Below, piece by piece: positions 1 to 8,472 of a stretch of 64,000 bases of DNA (the stretch's first letter is position 1; the number at the start of each line of letters is the position of its first letter). Position numbers and translations under genes: made by a program. The stretch lies in NCBI RefSeq assembly GCF_963677685.1, contig NZ_OY782187.1:1-64000 (forward strand). Reading direction: 5' to 3'. This stretch comes from an uncultured Bacteroides sp. (GTDB lineage: Bacteria; Bacteroidota; Bacteroidia; Bacteroidales; Bacteroidaceae). The notes under the pieces are model-generated. The model ran no database searches. It was not told where the DNA came from and saw nothing but the letters and a program-made list of their open reading frames with translations.

Positions 1-189
1 TTTTCTGTTATACGCCAAATGTCGTATGAGAGAAAATTCCATAAAAACTTAATTTTTTTATTCATCGATGTTTCTTGTTTTATAAAGGTGAAAGTATGCT
101 ACAGAATTAACAAACGAGAGCAGTCGAAGTTTAAATCCGGAGAATCATTTTGTCTATCAAAGAACACTACTCGTGTTTTAAATAAAAAA
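1..189. other. No gene recognised
   Basis: This AT-rich stretch lies downstream of the 3' end of rnpB. A short open frame is present but has no family resemblance, signal peptide or ribosome-binding context. Nothing else is supported. Confidence 0.5.
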
Positions 190-543
190 GCAGTCAGCCT
201 ATAAGCCGGGTTCTGTACCCTAATAGATAGGGCGTCTGTCATTTATCTGAATGATGTGTCACCACATCACTTTAGCGGTCTACCCTCCAACATTGAGCGA
301 GCAACTCTCATAGCGTCGGTATACATGACCTTGCAACTCCTAAGATGCACAGCCCGCATGTCGCCATACGGCTGGTAAGCTTTTACCTCACCTTCTCACC
401 CTTACCCTTTCCCGACGGAAAAAGGCGGTTCTTTTCTTCTGCATTACTCTACCCTCGCGGACAGCTTTCTGTTAGGAAGTAGGATGCTCTGTGTTGCCCG
501 GACTTTCCTCTTGCGAAATGCAAGCGACAAACCAGCCAACTGC
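190..543 (-). ncRNA. RNase P RNA (bacterial type A)
   Basis: Catalytic RNA of ribonuclease P, which matures the 5' ends of tRNAs. Read on the minus strand it has the universal P4 core GAGGAAAGTCCGGGC near 515-500 and the conserved 3' segment ACAGAACCCGGCTTATAGGC near 218-199. The ends pair as helix P1: GCAGTTGGCT at the 5' end (543-534) with AGGCTGACTGC-type sequence at the 3' end (about 200-190). That pairing sets the boundaries and gives a length of about 354 nt. The exact termini are inferred from P1. Confidence 0.95.
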
Positions 544-552
544 TTTATGCTA

Positions 553-560
553 CAAAAGTA
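553..560 (-). promoter_or_regulatory. -7 element of the rnpB promoter
   Basis: On the minus strand the sequence reads TACTTTTG, a match to the Bacteroides -7 consensus TAnnTTTG. It ends about 9 nt before the inferred rnpB 5' end, which is the expected spacing. No clear TTTG -33 box was seen at the usual distance. Confidence 0.6.
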
Positions 561-699
561 AACAAATTTTCCGATATAGTATTGTGGTTCTTTTTGGATT
601 TTGTTATTGTGTGTTCTTATTTGTCTGTTTGTACAAAATCTTTTTGCTATCAAATAGCTAAATAAACTGAAAATATGTATCGTAAATAGAATAATTTTC

Positions 700-707
700 T
701 ATCTTTG
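700..707 (+). promoter_or_regulatory. -7 promoter element of the murein-peptide operon
   Basis: TATCTTTG matches TAnnTTTG and lies 28 bases before the ATG at 736, so transcription should start near 714 with a short leader. It is not preceded by the TGTGAC repeats that mark the cluster downstream, so this operon appears to be regulated separately. Confidence 0.6.
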
Positions 708-735
708 CTTGCAATAACCCCCAAATATTTTTTTA

Positions 736-1923
736 ATGAAGAAGTCTATTTCTCTCTTAATGTTGCTTCTCGCAATATCAGCTTGTGTAGGTAATAAGAA
801 CAAAATTCCTCTTGAAGTAACTGATTTATCAGATAGTATTTGTCACCAATTCGTTCCAGATAGAAGAGTTGGTGTATTCGATGTTGCTTATGATGTCTCA
901 GGTAAGCAATTATTTGTAAAAGGTGAAACAACCTCTTACAAAGCTAAGGCTGCTCTCTTCTCAGAACTGAAAAAACTCAATTATACAGTTGTTGATAGTC
1001 TATTATGCTTACCTGATAGTGTAGCTCTTGGTGATCAGACTTATGGCATTGTGAATCTGTCTGTTTGTAATCTACGTACAGCTCCTGACTTTTCTTCGGA
1101 GATGACAACTCAGGCCTTACTTGGTATGCCGGTTAGAGTTCTGCAGCATGATGGATGGTATCGCATTCAAACGCCTGATAATTATATAACATGGGTACAC
1201 CGCATGGGAATTTGCTTGATGAATAGGGCAGAATATACAGCATGGAATCATGCAGATAAAATAATAGTCACCTCGCATTACGGCTTTACCTATCAAAAGC
1301 CCGATGCTGCCTCTCAGTCCGTTTCAGATGTAGTGGCTGGTAATCGTTTGAAGTTGGAAGGAACTTCAGGAGCATACTATAAGGTTTCCTATCCGGATGG
1401 GCGGCAAGCATATATTGCTAAATCAATTTCTATGCCTGAGAAAGAATGGAAAGCCTCAGTCAAACAAGATGCGCCAAGTATCATACGTACGGCTTATACT
1501 TTGATGGGAGTCCCTTATCTTTGGGCGGGGATGTCCTCTAAGGGCGTTGATTGTAGTGGTTTTGTGCGTACTGTTTTGTATATGCACAACTTAATAATTC
1601 CTCGAGATGCCTCTCAACAGGCTTATATCGGCCAGCATATTGATATTGCGGCAGATTTTAGTAATTTGCAACCTGGAGATTTAATATTTTTCGGTCGTAA
1701 GGCTACGCAAGAGAAGAAAGAGAGAGTTTCGCATGTTGCAATCTATGTAGGCAATAAAAGATTTATTCATTCTCTAGGGTATGTGCATGTTGGTAGCTTT
1801 GATCCTGCAGACAGTCTTTTTGATGAATATGACTTAAATCGGCTGCTTTTTGCTGTTCGTATATTAAATGGCATTGGTACAACTGGAATCACTACTACAG
1901 ATACAAATCCTTATTATAATTAA
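736..1923 (+). CDS. ykfC: NlpC/P60 murein-peptide endopeptidase, YkfC-like lipoprotein
   Basis: 395 aa. A lipoprotein signal ends at Cys17 (ISAC). The middle (about 75-240) looks like two bacterial SH3-type domains, and an NlpC/P60 domain fills 245-380. The catalytic residues are visible: Cys273 in GVDCSGF, His333 in RVSHVAIYVG and a third His near 345 in FIHSLG. The family cleaves the gamma-D-Glu to diamino-acid bond of murein peptides, and the YkfC branch needs a free N-terminal L-Ala and releases L-Ala-D-Glu. The next gene is a dipeptide epimerase that would use that product, which supports the YkfC assignment. It probably acts in the periplasm, tethered to a membrane. Confidence 0.88.
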   Translation: MKKSISLLMLLLAISACVGNKNKIPLEVTDLSDSICHQFVPDRRVGVFDVAYDVSGKQLFVKGETTSYKAKAALFSELKKLNYTVVDSLLCLPDSVALGDQTYGIVNLSVCNLRTAPDFSSEMTTQALLGMPVRVLQHDGWYRIQTPDNYITWVHRMGICLMNRAEYTAWNHADKIIVTSHYGFTYQKPDAASQSVSDVVAGNRLKLEGTSGAYYKVSYPDGRQAYIAKSISMPEKEWKASVKQDAPSIIRTAYTLMGVPYLWAGMSSKGVDCSGFVRTVLYMHNLIIPRDASQQAYIGQHIDIAADFSNLQPGDLIFFGRKATQEKKERVSHVAIYVGNKRFIHSLGYVHVGSFDPADSLFDEYDLNRLLFAVRILNGIGTTGITTTDTNPYYN

Positions 1924-1945
1924 CACCCCGCTTAAAATAAATATT

Positions 1946-3097
1946 ATGGCTCAAAATAGAAGAGATTTTCTTAAGACAGCAGCCTTTGCAACTATTGGTT
2001 CAGGTTTGGCTGTAAATACCCTGTTTGCCTCTACTACATCCTCTCCTTTTTCTATTAATAAACTAGGGAAGGGGGGTAAAATGAAATTGACTTTCAAAGC
2101 TTATGATTTAAAATTGAAGCACGTTTTTACCGTAGCTTCTTTTTCGCGTACAACAACTCCTGATGTGCAAGTTGAAATTGAGTACGAAGGGATTATCGGT
2201 TATGGGGAAGCTTCTATGCCTCCTTATTTAGGTGAATCTGTAGAGTCGGTTCTTACTTTTTTGAAGAAAGTGAATCTTGAACAATTTAATGATCCTTTTC
2301 AGCTAGAAGATATCCTGGCTTATATAGATGGGATTATGCCGGGAAATACTGCGGCCAAAGCTTCTGTTGATATTGCTTTGCATGATTTGGTCGGTAAATT
2401 ATTAGGTGCTCCCTGGTATAAAATATGGGGGTTAGATAAGGCAAAAGCTCCTTCTACTACTTTTACCATTGGCATTGATACACCTGATGTGGTGCGTCAA
2501 AAAACGTTGGAGGTTGCCGGGCAGTTCAATATCTTAAAGGTAAAGCTTGGTCGTGATAATGATAAAGAGATGATTGAGACCATTCGTTCCGTTACTAAAT
2601 TGCCTATTGCGGTTGATATTAATCAAGGATGGAAGGATAAACATCACGCTTTAGATATGATCCATTGGTTGAAGGAACAGGGAATCGTTATGGTAGAGCA
2701 ACCTATGCCTAAAACGCAGCTTGATGATATCGCTTGGGTTACCCAACAAAGTCCGTTGCCTATTTTCGCTGATGAATCATTGCAGCGGCTAGATGATGTT
2801 GTGAAGTTGAAGGGTGCTTTTACGGGTATTAACATAAAGCTGATGAAATGTACAGGCATGCGTGAAGCTTGGAAAATGTTGACGTTAGGTCGTGCTCTTG
2901 GCATGCGTGTGATGGTTGGCTGCATGACTGAAACCTCTTGTGCTGTGTCTGCTGCTGCACAATTGTCACCGGCTGTCGATTTTGCTGATTTAGACGGCAA
3001 TTTGCTTATTGCTAATGATCGTTTTAAAGGAATGGAAGTAGTAAAAGGTAAGATAACCCTTAATGATTTGCCAGGAATAGGTCTTACAAAATTATAA
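1946..3097 (+). CDS. Dipeptide epimerase (L-Ala-D/L-Glu type), Tat-exported
   Basis: 383 aa enolase-superfamily protein of the muconate-lactonising/dipeptide-epimerase group. Catalytic and metal-binding residues are all present: KxK at 198-200 (LKVKLG), Asp224 (AVDINQ), Glu251 (MVEQP), Asp276 (FADES) and Lys298 (NIKLMK). The ATG at 1946 is chosen over a longer frame from 1868 because it gives a clear twin-arginine signal (NRRDFLK) with a hydrophobic stretch after it, and because the longer frame would overlap the preceding gene. It lies 22 bp after the endopeptidase. The expected reaction interconverts L-Ala-D-Glu and L-Ala-L-Glu so that ordinary peptidases can split the dipeptide. A Tat signal implies that it folds first and works in the periplasm. 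Confidence 0.9.
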   Translation: MAQNRRDFLKTAAFATIGSGLAVNTLFASTTSSPFSINKLGKGGKMKLTFKAYDLKLKHVFTVASFSRTTTPDVQVEIEYEGIIGYGEASMPPYLGESVESVLTFLKKVNLEQFNDPFQLEDILAYIDGIMPGNTAAKASVDIALHDLVGKLLGAPWYKIWGLDKAKAPSTTFTIGIDTPDVVRQKTLEVAGQFNILKVKLGRDNDKEMIETIRSVTKLPIAVDINQGWKDKHHALDMIHWLKEQGIVMVEQPMPKTQLDDIAWVTQQSPLPIFADESLQRLDDVVKLKGAFTGINIKLMKCTGMREAWKMLTLGRALGMRVMVGCMTETSCAVSAAAQLSPAVDFADLDGNLLIANDRFKGMEVVKGKITLNDLPGIGLTKL

Positions 3098-3121
3098 AAG
3101 TTTAGCCACAAAAATAAAACT

Positions 3122-4450
3122 ATGAAACAACTCGTCTATTTGGCTGCCTTGCTGTTCTTTATCGGATGTGCTCCTAAACCGAAGGTTACGATGAATGCTT
3201 GGGAACAGGAACGTATGAATCGCATCAAACAGGACTTTTGTATATCTGAATCACAAGTGAAAGAGTATATTCGCAAATACATTCCTGACGTTACAGATGC
3301 TCAAATGCGCCAATGGGAAAAAAGCAATGCGTTAGAATGCATGGTGATAGATGGTGAAAGACGTTACTTTCGTAATGCCGGTCCCAATTTGTTTCGCATA
3401 GATTCTGCTGCTTATTGTGTGAAAGTGGCCACAGAAGGAGTTCAACTTAGTAAGAGTGAAAAAGTTAATAAGGAACATTTGCCGAAAGTTATTGATGCTG
3501 TGAAGCAGACGGGAGAATATAGAGTGATGCCTAAGCGTATGCGAGTGACGTATACGCTGACAGTAGAACCTAATGCTGTTCCCGATGGTAATATTATCCG
3601 TTGTTGGTTACCTTATCCTCGTACGGATGAGCGGAGACAGCAACAAGTAAAATTGCTTAAAACCAGTGAGGCTAAATATTTATTGGCACCATCCTCTTGT
3701 AAGCATAGCACTCTTTATATGGAACAAAAAGCTATAAGGAATGAACCCACTGTGTTTTCAGAATCGTTTGAATATACTTCTTATGCTGAATGGCATCACT
3801 TGAAGTCGGCTGACATATTGCCTTATGATACTACAAGTACGCTCTATAAAGAGTACACATCTGAGCGGGCTCCTCATATCCGTTTTTCTCCACGTATCAA
3901 GCAATTGTCATCGAGGCTTACTCAGGGTGAAACCAATCCTTTGCTAAAAGCTCAACGAATTTTTGCTTGGATTAATCGTTATTTTCCGTGGGCCTCTGCT
4001 CGCGAATATTCTACAATTGAAAATATTCCGGAGTATGTGCTTGATAATCGTCATGGCGACTGCGGACAGGTTAGTTTGCTTTTTATTACCCTTTGTCGCT
4101 GCAGTGGTATTCCTGCACATTTTCAGAGTGGCTTTATGATGCATCCGGGAGAATGGAACCTGCATGATTGGGCGGAGATTTATTTTCAAGGAATTGGATG
4201 GGTTCCGGTAGACCAATCTTTTGGTATCCCTACTTTTGCTGAAAACATGGATCAACGGATGTTCTTTCTGGGCGGCATTGATTCTTGGAGAATGATAGTG
4301 AATGATGATTATTCCATGCCTTTAGTGCCTGCTAAGAAATTCCCCCGCAGTGAAACCGTTGATTTTCAGCGTGGTGAAGTAGAATGGGAAGGAGGAAATC
4401 TCTATTTTAATAAGTGGAAATATAATATGGAAATTGAATATTTAAATTAA
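3122..4450 (+). CDS. Transglutaminase-like lipoprotein
   Basis: 442 aa. A lipoprotein signal ends at Cys16 (FIGC). A long N-terminal region precedes a transglutaminase-core domain with Cys314 (GDCGQVSL), His348 (LHDWAEIYF) and Asp364 (VPVDQSFG) in the correct order. In bacteria this fold usually hydrolyses or transfers amide bonds rather than crosslinking. Its position, third in the operon and 24 bp after the epimerase, suggests a peptidase-like step in murein-peptide use, but the substrate is not shown by the sequence. Its stop codon overlaps the convergent regulator gene by 9 bp. Confidence 0.85.
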   Translation: MKQLVYLAALLFFIGCAPKPKVTMNAWEQERMNRIKQDFCISESQVKEYIRKYIPDVTDAQMRQWEKSNALECMVIDGERRYFRNAGPNLFRIDSAAYCVKVATEGVQLSKSEKVNKEHLPKVIDAVKQTGEYRVMPKRMRVTYTLTVEPNAVPDGNIIRCWLPYPRTDERRQQQVKLLKTSEAKYLLAPSSCKHSTLYMEQKAIRNEPTVFSESFEYTSYAEWHHLKSADILPYDTTSTLYKEYTSERAPHIRFSPRIKQLSSRLTQGETNPLLKAQRIFAWINRYFPWASAREYSTIENIPEYVLDNRHGDCGQVSLLFITLCRCSGIPAHFQSGFMMHPGEWNLHDWAEIYFQGIGWVPVDQSFGIPTFAENMDQRMFFLGGIDSWRMIVNDDYSMPLVPAKKFPRSETVDFQRGEVEWEGGNLYFNKWKYNMEIEYLN

Positions 4451-5443
4451 TTCATAATAATCCAAATTCTTTTCTGTATGTATGGTTCTTTCTGATCCAA
4501 TATCAGCTAAGTTCTTTTTTAGCCTGCCTATAGCCGTAGTCATGCTACTCTTTGATTGATAACTATTGGGCCAGAATTTATTGAGAATATCCTCTTTGCT
4601 TACTTGTTGGTTTTCACTTTGCAAAAACATTAACAGTAGTTGATTTTGTTGTTGGGTTAGGCTAATTTCCACGTCTTCTTTATTCATTTTCATGGTAGTA
4701 GGATTGATGATGATGTTGTCCATTTTGTAATTACCCTCTTTTGTTCGGATGATCTCTTTTCGCTTTTCTTTCTTTCTTTTTTGTAGCCAGGCGATAAGTA
4801 TTATACCAGTGAATATTTGTAGGTAAAGGAGGATGCATAGTGCCAATTTAGGCATCAATCTCCAAACTGTGCTAAATGATTCTTCAACGTAAGCATGATA
4901 GCTAATGTTTTCAAATGCTCCTAATTTGTTAATAGATGTGCGATAGTCTACAGACATTTGTGTTGTGTCACCTGCCCATTCGTTTTGCTCTTTATAGAAT
5001 GTAGATATAATACCAATCGCAGATTTAGCTATTATGTTTTTTTGTATGGCTAGGCTGTCGAATATAACCTTTACATCTTGAGGGTGTAACTTGTTTGTTA
5101 TTTGCAAGTAAGTTTGTTTACCCCTATCTATTTTTTCTTCCCAAGTAACTATTTTTGAACGATATGTAAAAGTCGTGTCTTGGCTACGAAAAATCTCTTC
5201 TTTATACGTTCCTAAATTTTTGTCGTGAGGATCATTTTTGTGCTCAGGAGTATAAGTGAATTCTTTTTTTATTTTTTTTGAGATATTTGTTTTCATTGCT
5301 ATCTCTAGTATAGAAGGTATCTCGTTGCAGATTTGCCATTTTGTCTCTTCGTAATATGTCTGAAATACAGTTAATTGAATTACTGTGATAGATATAAATA
5401 TGACTAATAATAGATTGCTTATGTTGTGTTTTTTTATGCTCAT
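4442..5443 (-). CDS. Membrane-anchored OmpR/PhoB-type winged-helix regulator
   Basis: 333 aa. A transmembrane segment at about 9-28 is followed by a lysine-rich extracytoplasmic region of about 165 residues. A second membrane segment lies at about 198-220 (LCILLYLQIFTGIILIAWL), then a basic stop-transfer (KKRKKEKRKE). The C-terminal 90 residues form an OmpR/PhoB-like DNA-binding domain (SLTQQQNQLLLMFL, VSKEDILNKFWP, TTAIGRLKKNL, C-terminal YYELI). No receiver or kinase domain is present, so the layout is a one-component, ToxR-like sensor with DNA binding on the cytoplasmic side. It is divergent from the peptide/propeller array, and the 113-bp gap holds three TGTGAC repeats at 11-bp period. 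OmpR/PhoB proteins bind 11-bp direct repeats, so it is the best candidate regulator of the twelve shared promoters; this link is inferred. Confidence 0.85.
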   Translation of the reverse strand: MSIKKHNISNLLLVIFISITVIQLTVFQTYYEETKWQICNEIPSILEIAMKTNISKKIKKEFTYTPEHKNDPHDKNLGTYKEEIFRSQDTTFTYRSKIVTWEEKIDRGKQTYLQITNKLHPQDVKVIFDSLAIQKNIIAKSAIGIISTFYKEQNEWAGDTTQMSVDYRTSINKLGAFENISYHAYVEESFSTVWRLMPKLALCILLYLQIFTGIILIAWLQKRKKEKRKEIIRTKEGNYKMDNIIINPTTMKMNKEDVEISLTQQQNQLLLMFLQSENQQVSKEDILNKFWPNSYQSKSSMTTAIGRLKKNLADIGSERTIHTEKNLDYYELI

Positions 5444-5472
5444 AATAGTTTGATATCCAGTTGCTTATGTCT

Positions 5473-5540
5473 TGTGACTAAAATGTGACGCAAATGTGAC
5501 GATCAATTTTAGCCATTAATAACATTAAATTCTATGTTTG
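5473..5540 (+). promoter_or_regulatory. Shared promoter 1: triple TGTGAC repeat and -7 box
   Basis: TGTGAC occurs at 5473, 5484 and 5495, an 11-bp period. After 32 bp comes TATGTTTG (5533-5540). This is the only one of the twelve sites with a third repeat, and it sits between the regulator and the first peptide gene. Transcription would start about 10 nt before the ATG at 5557. Confidence 0.85.
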
Positions 5541-5556
5541 CAAAGTTATAAAAAAA

Positions 5557-5772
5557 ATGAATGCTATGAAGACTACTATGAAATTATTCTGCTTGTTTGT
5601 TCTAGTTTTTTTTCTTGTACATTTATGTAAGAAAAGGGGAAGTGTTGAGGCTGAATTGTTTTTGTCTAATGTAGAAGCATTGGCTAGTGGAGAAAATGCT
5701 GATAGATCATGTTTCGGTGTAGGGAGTCTTGATTGTCCTCAAGATCATAGTAAGGTTTATTATATTTGGTAA
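5557..5772 (+). CDS. NVEALA-type secreted peptide precursor
   Basis: 71 aa. A basic N-terminus and a hydrophobic segment (about 8-24) are followed by a polar spacer and then SNVEALA at 37-43. The remaining 28 residues (SGENADRSCFGVGSLDCPQD and on, ending YYIW) carry two Cys and would be the mature peptide if cleavage follows the A-L-A. This matches the Bacteroidales NVEALA family of unknown function. It is the first gene after promoter 1 and 3 bp before the propeller gene at 5776. Confidence 0.75.
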   Translation: MNAMKTTMKLFCLFVLVFFLVHLCKKRGSVEAELFLSNVEALASGENADRSCFGVGSLDCPQDHSKVYYIW

Positions 5773-5775
5773 TCT

Positions 5776-6843
5776 ATGAAAATCTTATTATTAATTCTTT
5801 TCTTTTTTGATGCTTGTACCTCCCTTCACTCTGTTGGAGGGAAAAAGATAAATTATGATGTTTTTCCAGAAGAAAAGGAGCTTACATCATTAACAATAGA
5901 ATTAGATACTGCTATTTTTCGATACCCTTTTCGCATTCGTATTTGTGGAAACAAAGCTGTGGTGATGGATTTGCATAATACTGATTATTATTATCATATG
6001 TTTACTTATCCTGAATTTACTTATCTCAGCTCGTTTGGTAAAAAAGGAGAGGCACCATCGGAAATGCTTTCAGCAGACAATATAAGATTTTCGAATCAAC
6101 ATGAAGCATGGACACTTGATGCGAACAAAACTCAATTGGTTAGGTTAGGTTTCTCTTTGTCAGGATCTGGCGACTCACTTCTTTCTCGTGAAGTGGTGTC
6201 GCTGGATAATGACATTCTTCGTGCCTTGGACTTCTCTATATATAATGATTCAACGTTTATCATTCCCGATTATTCAGGTAAAAACCGTTTCTGTTGGGTT
6301 AACCGTCATGGTCACTTAATTAATAGAATAGGTTCCATTCCTACTTTTAATAAAGACGCACTTAAATATTCTGCTCCGGCATTAGCTCAAGCTTGGCGCA
6401 GTTTTATTGATTATAATCCTTGTAAAGATGTGTTAGCTGTAGTTACTCAGTTGGGAGAAGTACTAGAGATCTATAATTTGAAGGATACGACTCATACCGT
6501 TTGTGTAGGCCCTCATGGTGAACCTGAATTCAGACAATCGAAAGGGTATGCTGTGCCTACAGGTATTATGGGTTTTAGCGATATTCAAGTTACTGACCAT
6601 TACATCTATACAGTGTTTCATGGACGGACTTTCAAGGAATTGGGGCGACAGAAAGGTCATGTAATAGATGGAGGTCGCTATATCTACGTCTTTAGTTTGA
6701 AAGGAGAACCCGTCTGTAAATATAACCTCGATCGCTATATCTATGGTATTTATGTGGATGAATCACGAGGTGTTATTATTGCAACAGATGTGAATAGTGA
6801 TCAACCGTTAGTTGAATTTAGGATGGCTCATTCTGAAATATAG
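5776..6843 (+). CDS. Class B six-bladed beta-propeller lipoprotein
   Basis: 355 aa. The lipobox is FFDAC with Cys14. The GxGPxE motif is degenerate here (GKKGEAPSEM, near 96). Class B C-terminal motifs are present: YTVFHGRTFKEL, then YIYVFSLKGEPVCKYNLD, then a YGIYVDES-type strand. It is translated almost directly after the first peptide gene, which suggests that the two products act together. The propeller class resembles the TolB-like six-blade families of Bacteroides, for which no ligand is known to me. Confidence 0.8.
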   Translation: MKILLLILFFFDACTSLHSVGGKKINYDVFPEEKELTSLTIELDTAIFRYPFRIRICGNKAVVMDLHNTDYYYHMFTYPEFTYLSSFGKKGEAPSEMLSADNIRFSNQHEAWTLDANKTQLVRLGFSLSGSGDSLLSREVVSLDNDILRALDFSIYNDSTFIIPDYSGKNRFCWVNRHGHLINRIGSIPTFNKDALKYSAPALAQAWRSFIDYNPCKDVLAVVTQLGEVLEIYNLKDTTHTVCVGPHGEPEFRQSKGYAVPTGIMGFSDIQVTDHYIYTVFHGRTFKELGRQKGHVIDGGRYIYVFSLKGEPVCKYNLDRYIYGIYVDESRGVIIATDVNSDQPLVEFRMAHSEI

Positions 6844-6990
6844 TAAGTCTTTTGGAAGTAAGGACATTTCTGCCTATTGTTTTAAGTAGTAATTTCTTTA
6901 AAAAGGAAAGAAGGATGTTTTCCAATGCAAATAGACTAGTCTTTTTTTATATTTATTGGAAGATATTTAATTTCTTAAATTTGAAATATT

Positions 6991-7211
6991 ATGAGAACGT
7001 TTTTTTCTATAATGGCTATCACTTTTATTCTTGTTCTTGCAGGGATTAATGTTTGTGTATTGAAAACAATGATAAATTATCTGATTTGGCTTTAAATATT
7101 GTTGAAGCACTTGCCTTTGAACCTGGATGGGAAAGTACATCTTAACCTTGTAGTCGGTGTATACCAAAATTGTGTACTTGGGCGCAACGCATAGGAGCTC
7201 AACTGTATTAA
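6991..7211 (+). pseudogene. Broken NVEALA-type peptide gene
   Basis: The ATG at 6991 opens a typical leader (MRTFFSIMAITFILVLAGIN). The frame then shifts by one base near 7060; in the new frame it reads NDKLSDLALNIVEALAFEPG. A TAA at 7143 interrupts the peptide, but the same frame continues PCSRCIPKLCTWAQRIG to a stop at 7209, giving a three-Cys core like its relatives. One indel and one nonsense change are therefore needed to explain it. The gene would lie between two class B propellers, as intact peptide genes do. Confidence 0.75.
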
Positions 7212-7250
7212 GTGACTGAAAAGTATATGAAATACACTGATTAATTAAGG

Positions 7251-7281
7251 CGTCATTACATTAGGTGATAATATAATGACG
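7251..7281 (+). terminator. Possible hairpin downstream of the broken peptide gene
   Basis: CGTCATTA at 7251-7258 pairs with TAATGACG at 7274-7281, an 8-bp perfect stem. A weak T-rich stretch follows. It may be a leaky terminator or RNA-stability element before the propeller at 7315. Confidence 0.35.
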
Positions 7282-7314
7282 TACCTTTAATGTTTACATA
7301 AAATATATTTTGTA

Positions 7315-8436
7315 ATGAAACAGATAATTCTTTTTTTTATACTTTTATTTTGCATTTCTTGTTCATTAAAAAAAGGGAATTCGGCAAGCGACAAAATTCA
7401 GAATGAAAAGATAGATAGAGATATAGCTCCTATCTACTTAAAAGGAGAGCCACTCTCTTGTGACTCAACTTTATGGGGGACGAGTTTTACTGAGATGATA
7501 GGTTCTTATTTCATCATGCAATCTAACTATAATAATCCTATTTTCTTTGTCTATGAGCTCGTAGATAATAAACTAATAGAGAAAGGTCGTTTTTTGAATC
7601 GAGGAGATGGCCCTTTTGAGATGCTTCAGCCCTATTCATTCTATGACTTACAGTCAAATCAATTTTATTTGTACGACTTTGTTGGAATCTTGAAATCGAT
7701 GTATAGGATAGATTTGAGGAAGATGGCTAATTTATTCGACCCTACTGCATGGAATAAAATACCAGTACCTGAGACTAGTGCATTTTATATGGGATGTTCT
7801 ATGATAAAAATGAATGATAGTACTTTGTTAACACTGGGATCTCGTTTCAACAGTTCTAACCTGTTTTCTACTCTTAATTTGAATGCAGTTACCTTTCATG
7901 AATTAAATTTTCCTTATCCTCTTAAGGACGGGACTTTCAATATGGAATCTGTAGTGAAACAATCTGTTTATATGGATGCTACAATCGTTAAACACCCTAC
8001 TTTGAATAAATTTGTCTATGCTTGTGGTTCGGGTAAATATGCTAATATAATTGCTATTGAAGGTGAGACTTTGAAAGAAGAGAAAACTTTCTTGAATGTG
8101 TATCCTAAATATAGAACGAAAGATGGAGCAAATAGATCATATGAAAATAATTGCTTGAGAGGCATGCAGGTACGAGTGACGAGTAGATATATTTATATTC
8201 AGCTGACTCCACTGACAAAAGGCGATGTGAGGAAGCGGGTATTATATAAAGAATATCCTAATTATTGTAACGATGAACTACTTGTCTTCAATTGGGATGG
8301 AGTTTTGATAAAGAAATATACATTGGACGTTCCTATTTATTCTTATGTTGTTGATTCGAAAGACCAATATTTATACGGAATAAGTGTTGATTTGAAGAGC
8401 GATAATCCTATTCTTAAATGCTACCAGTTGAGGTGA
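7315..8436 (+). CDS. Class B beta-propeller lipoprotein
   Basis: 373 aa. The lipobox is CISC with Cys16. Near residue 103 it has GDGPFEMLQPYSF, and the end has LLVFNWDGVLIKKYTLD and then a LYGISVD strand before NPILKCYQL. The GDGPxEMLQPY wording is shared with the class B protein at 21875, suggesting a close paralogue. No TGTGAC promoter precedes it, so it should be read from promoter 1 through the broken peptide gene. The signal peptidase gene follows after 36 bp. Confidence 0.8.
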   Translation: MKQIILFFILLFCISCSLKKGNSASDKIQNEKIDRDIAPIYLKGEPLSCDSTLWGTSFTEMIGSYFIMQSNYNNPIFFVYELVDNKLIEKGRFLNRGDGPFEMLQPYSFYDLQSNQFYLYDFVGILKSMYRIDLRKMANLFDPTAWNKIPVPETSAFYMGCSMIKMNDSTLLTLGSRFNSSNLFSTLNLNAVTFHELNFPYPLKDGTFNMESVVKQSVYMDATIVKHPTLNKFVYACGSGKYANIIAIEGETLKEEKTFLNVYPKYRTKDGANRSYENNCLRGMQVRVTSRYIYIQLTPLTKGDVRKRVLYKEYPNYCNDELLVFNWDGVLIKKYTLDVPIYSYVVDSKDQYLYGISVDLKSDNPILKCYQLR

Positions 8437-8472
8437 TTCTAATTTACTAGTTAATAATATTATACTATTGTC

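Noticed and set aside
19..204. Short plus-strand open frame near the window start
   Set aside because: It has no ribosome-binding context or recognisable domain and runs into the rnpB 3' end.
444..653. Minus-strand open frame of 69 codons
   Set aside because: It lies across the rnpB 5' part and its promoter, and has no protein-family features.
1868..1945. Upstream start for the dipeptide epimerase
   Set aside because: It would overlap the endopeptidase gene and place a long non-signal tail before the twin-arginine motif.
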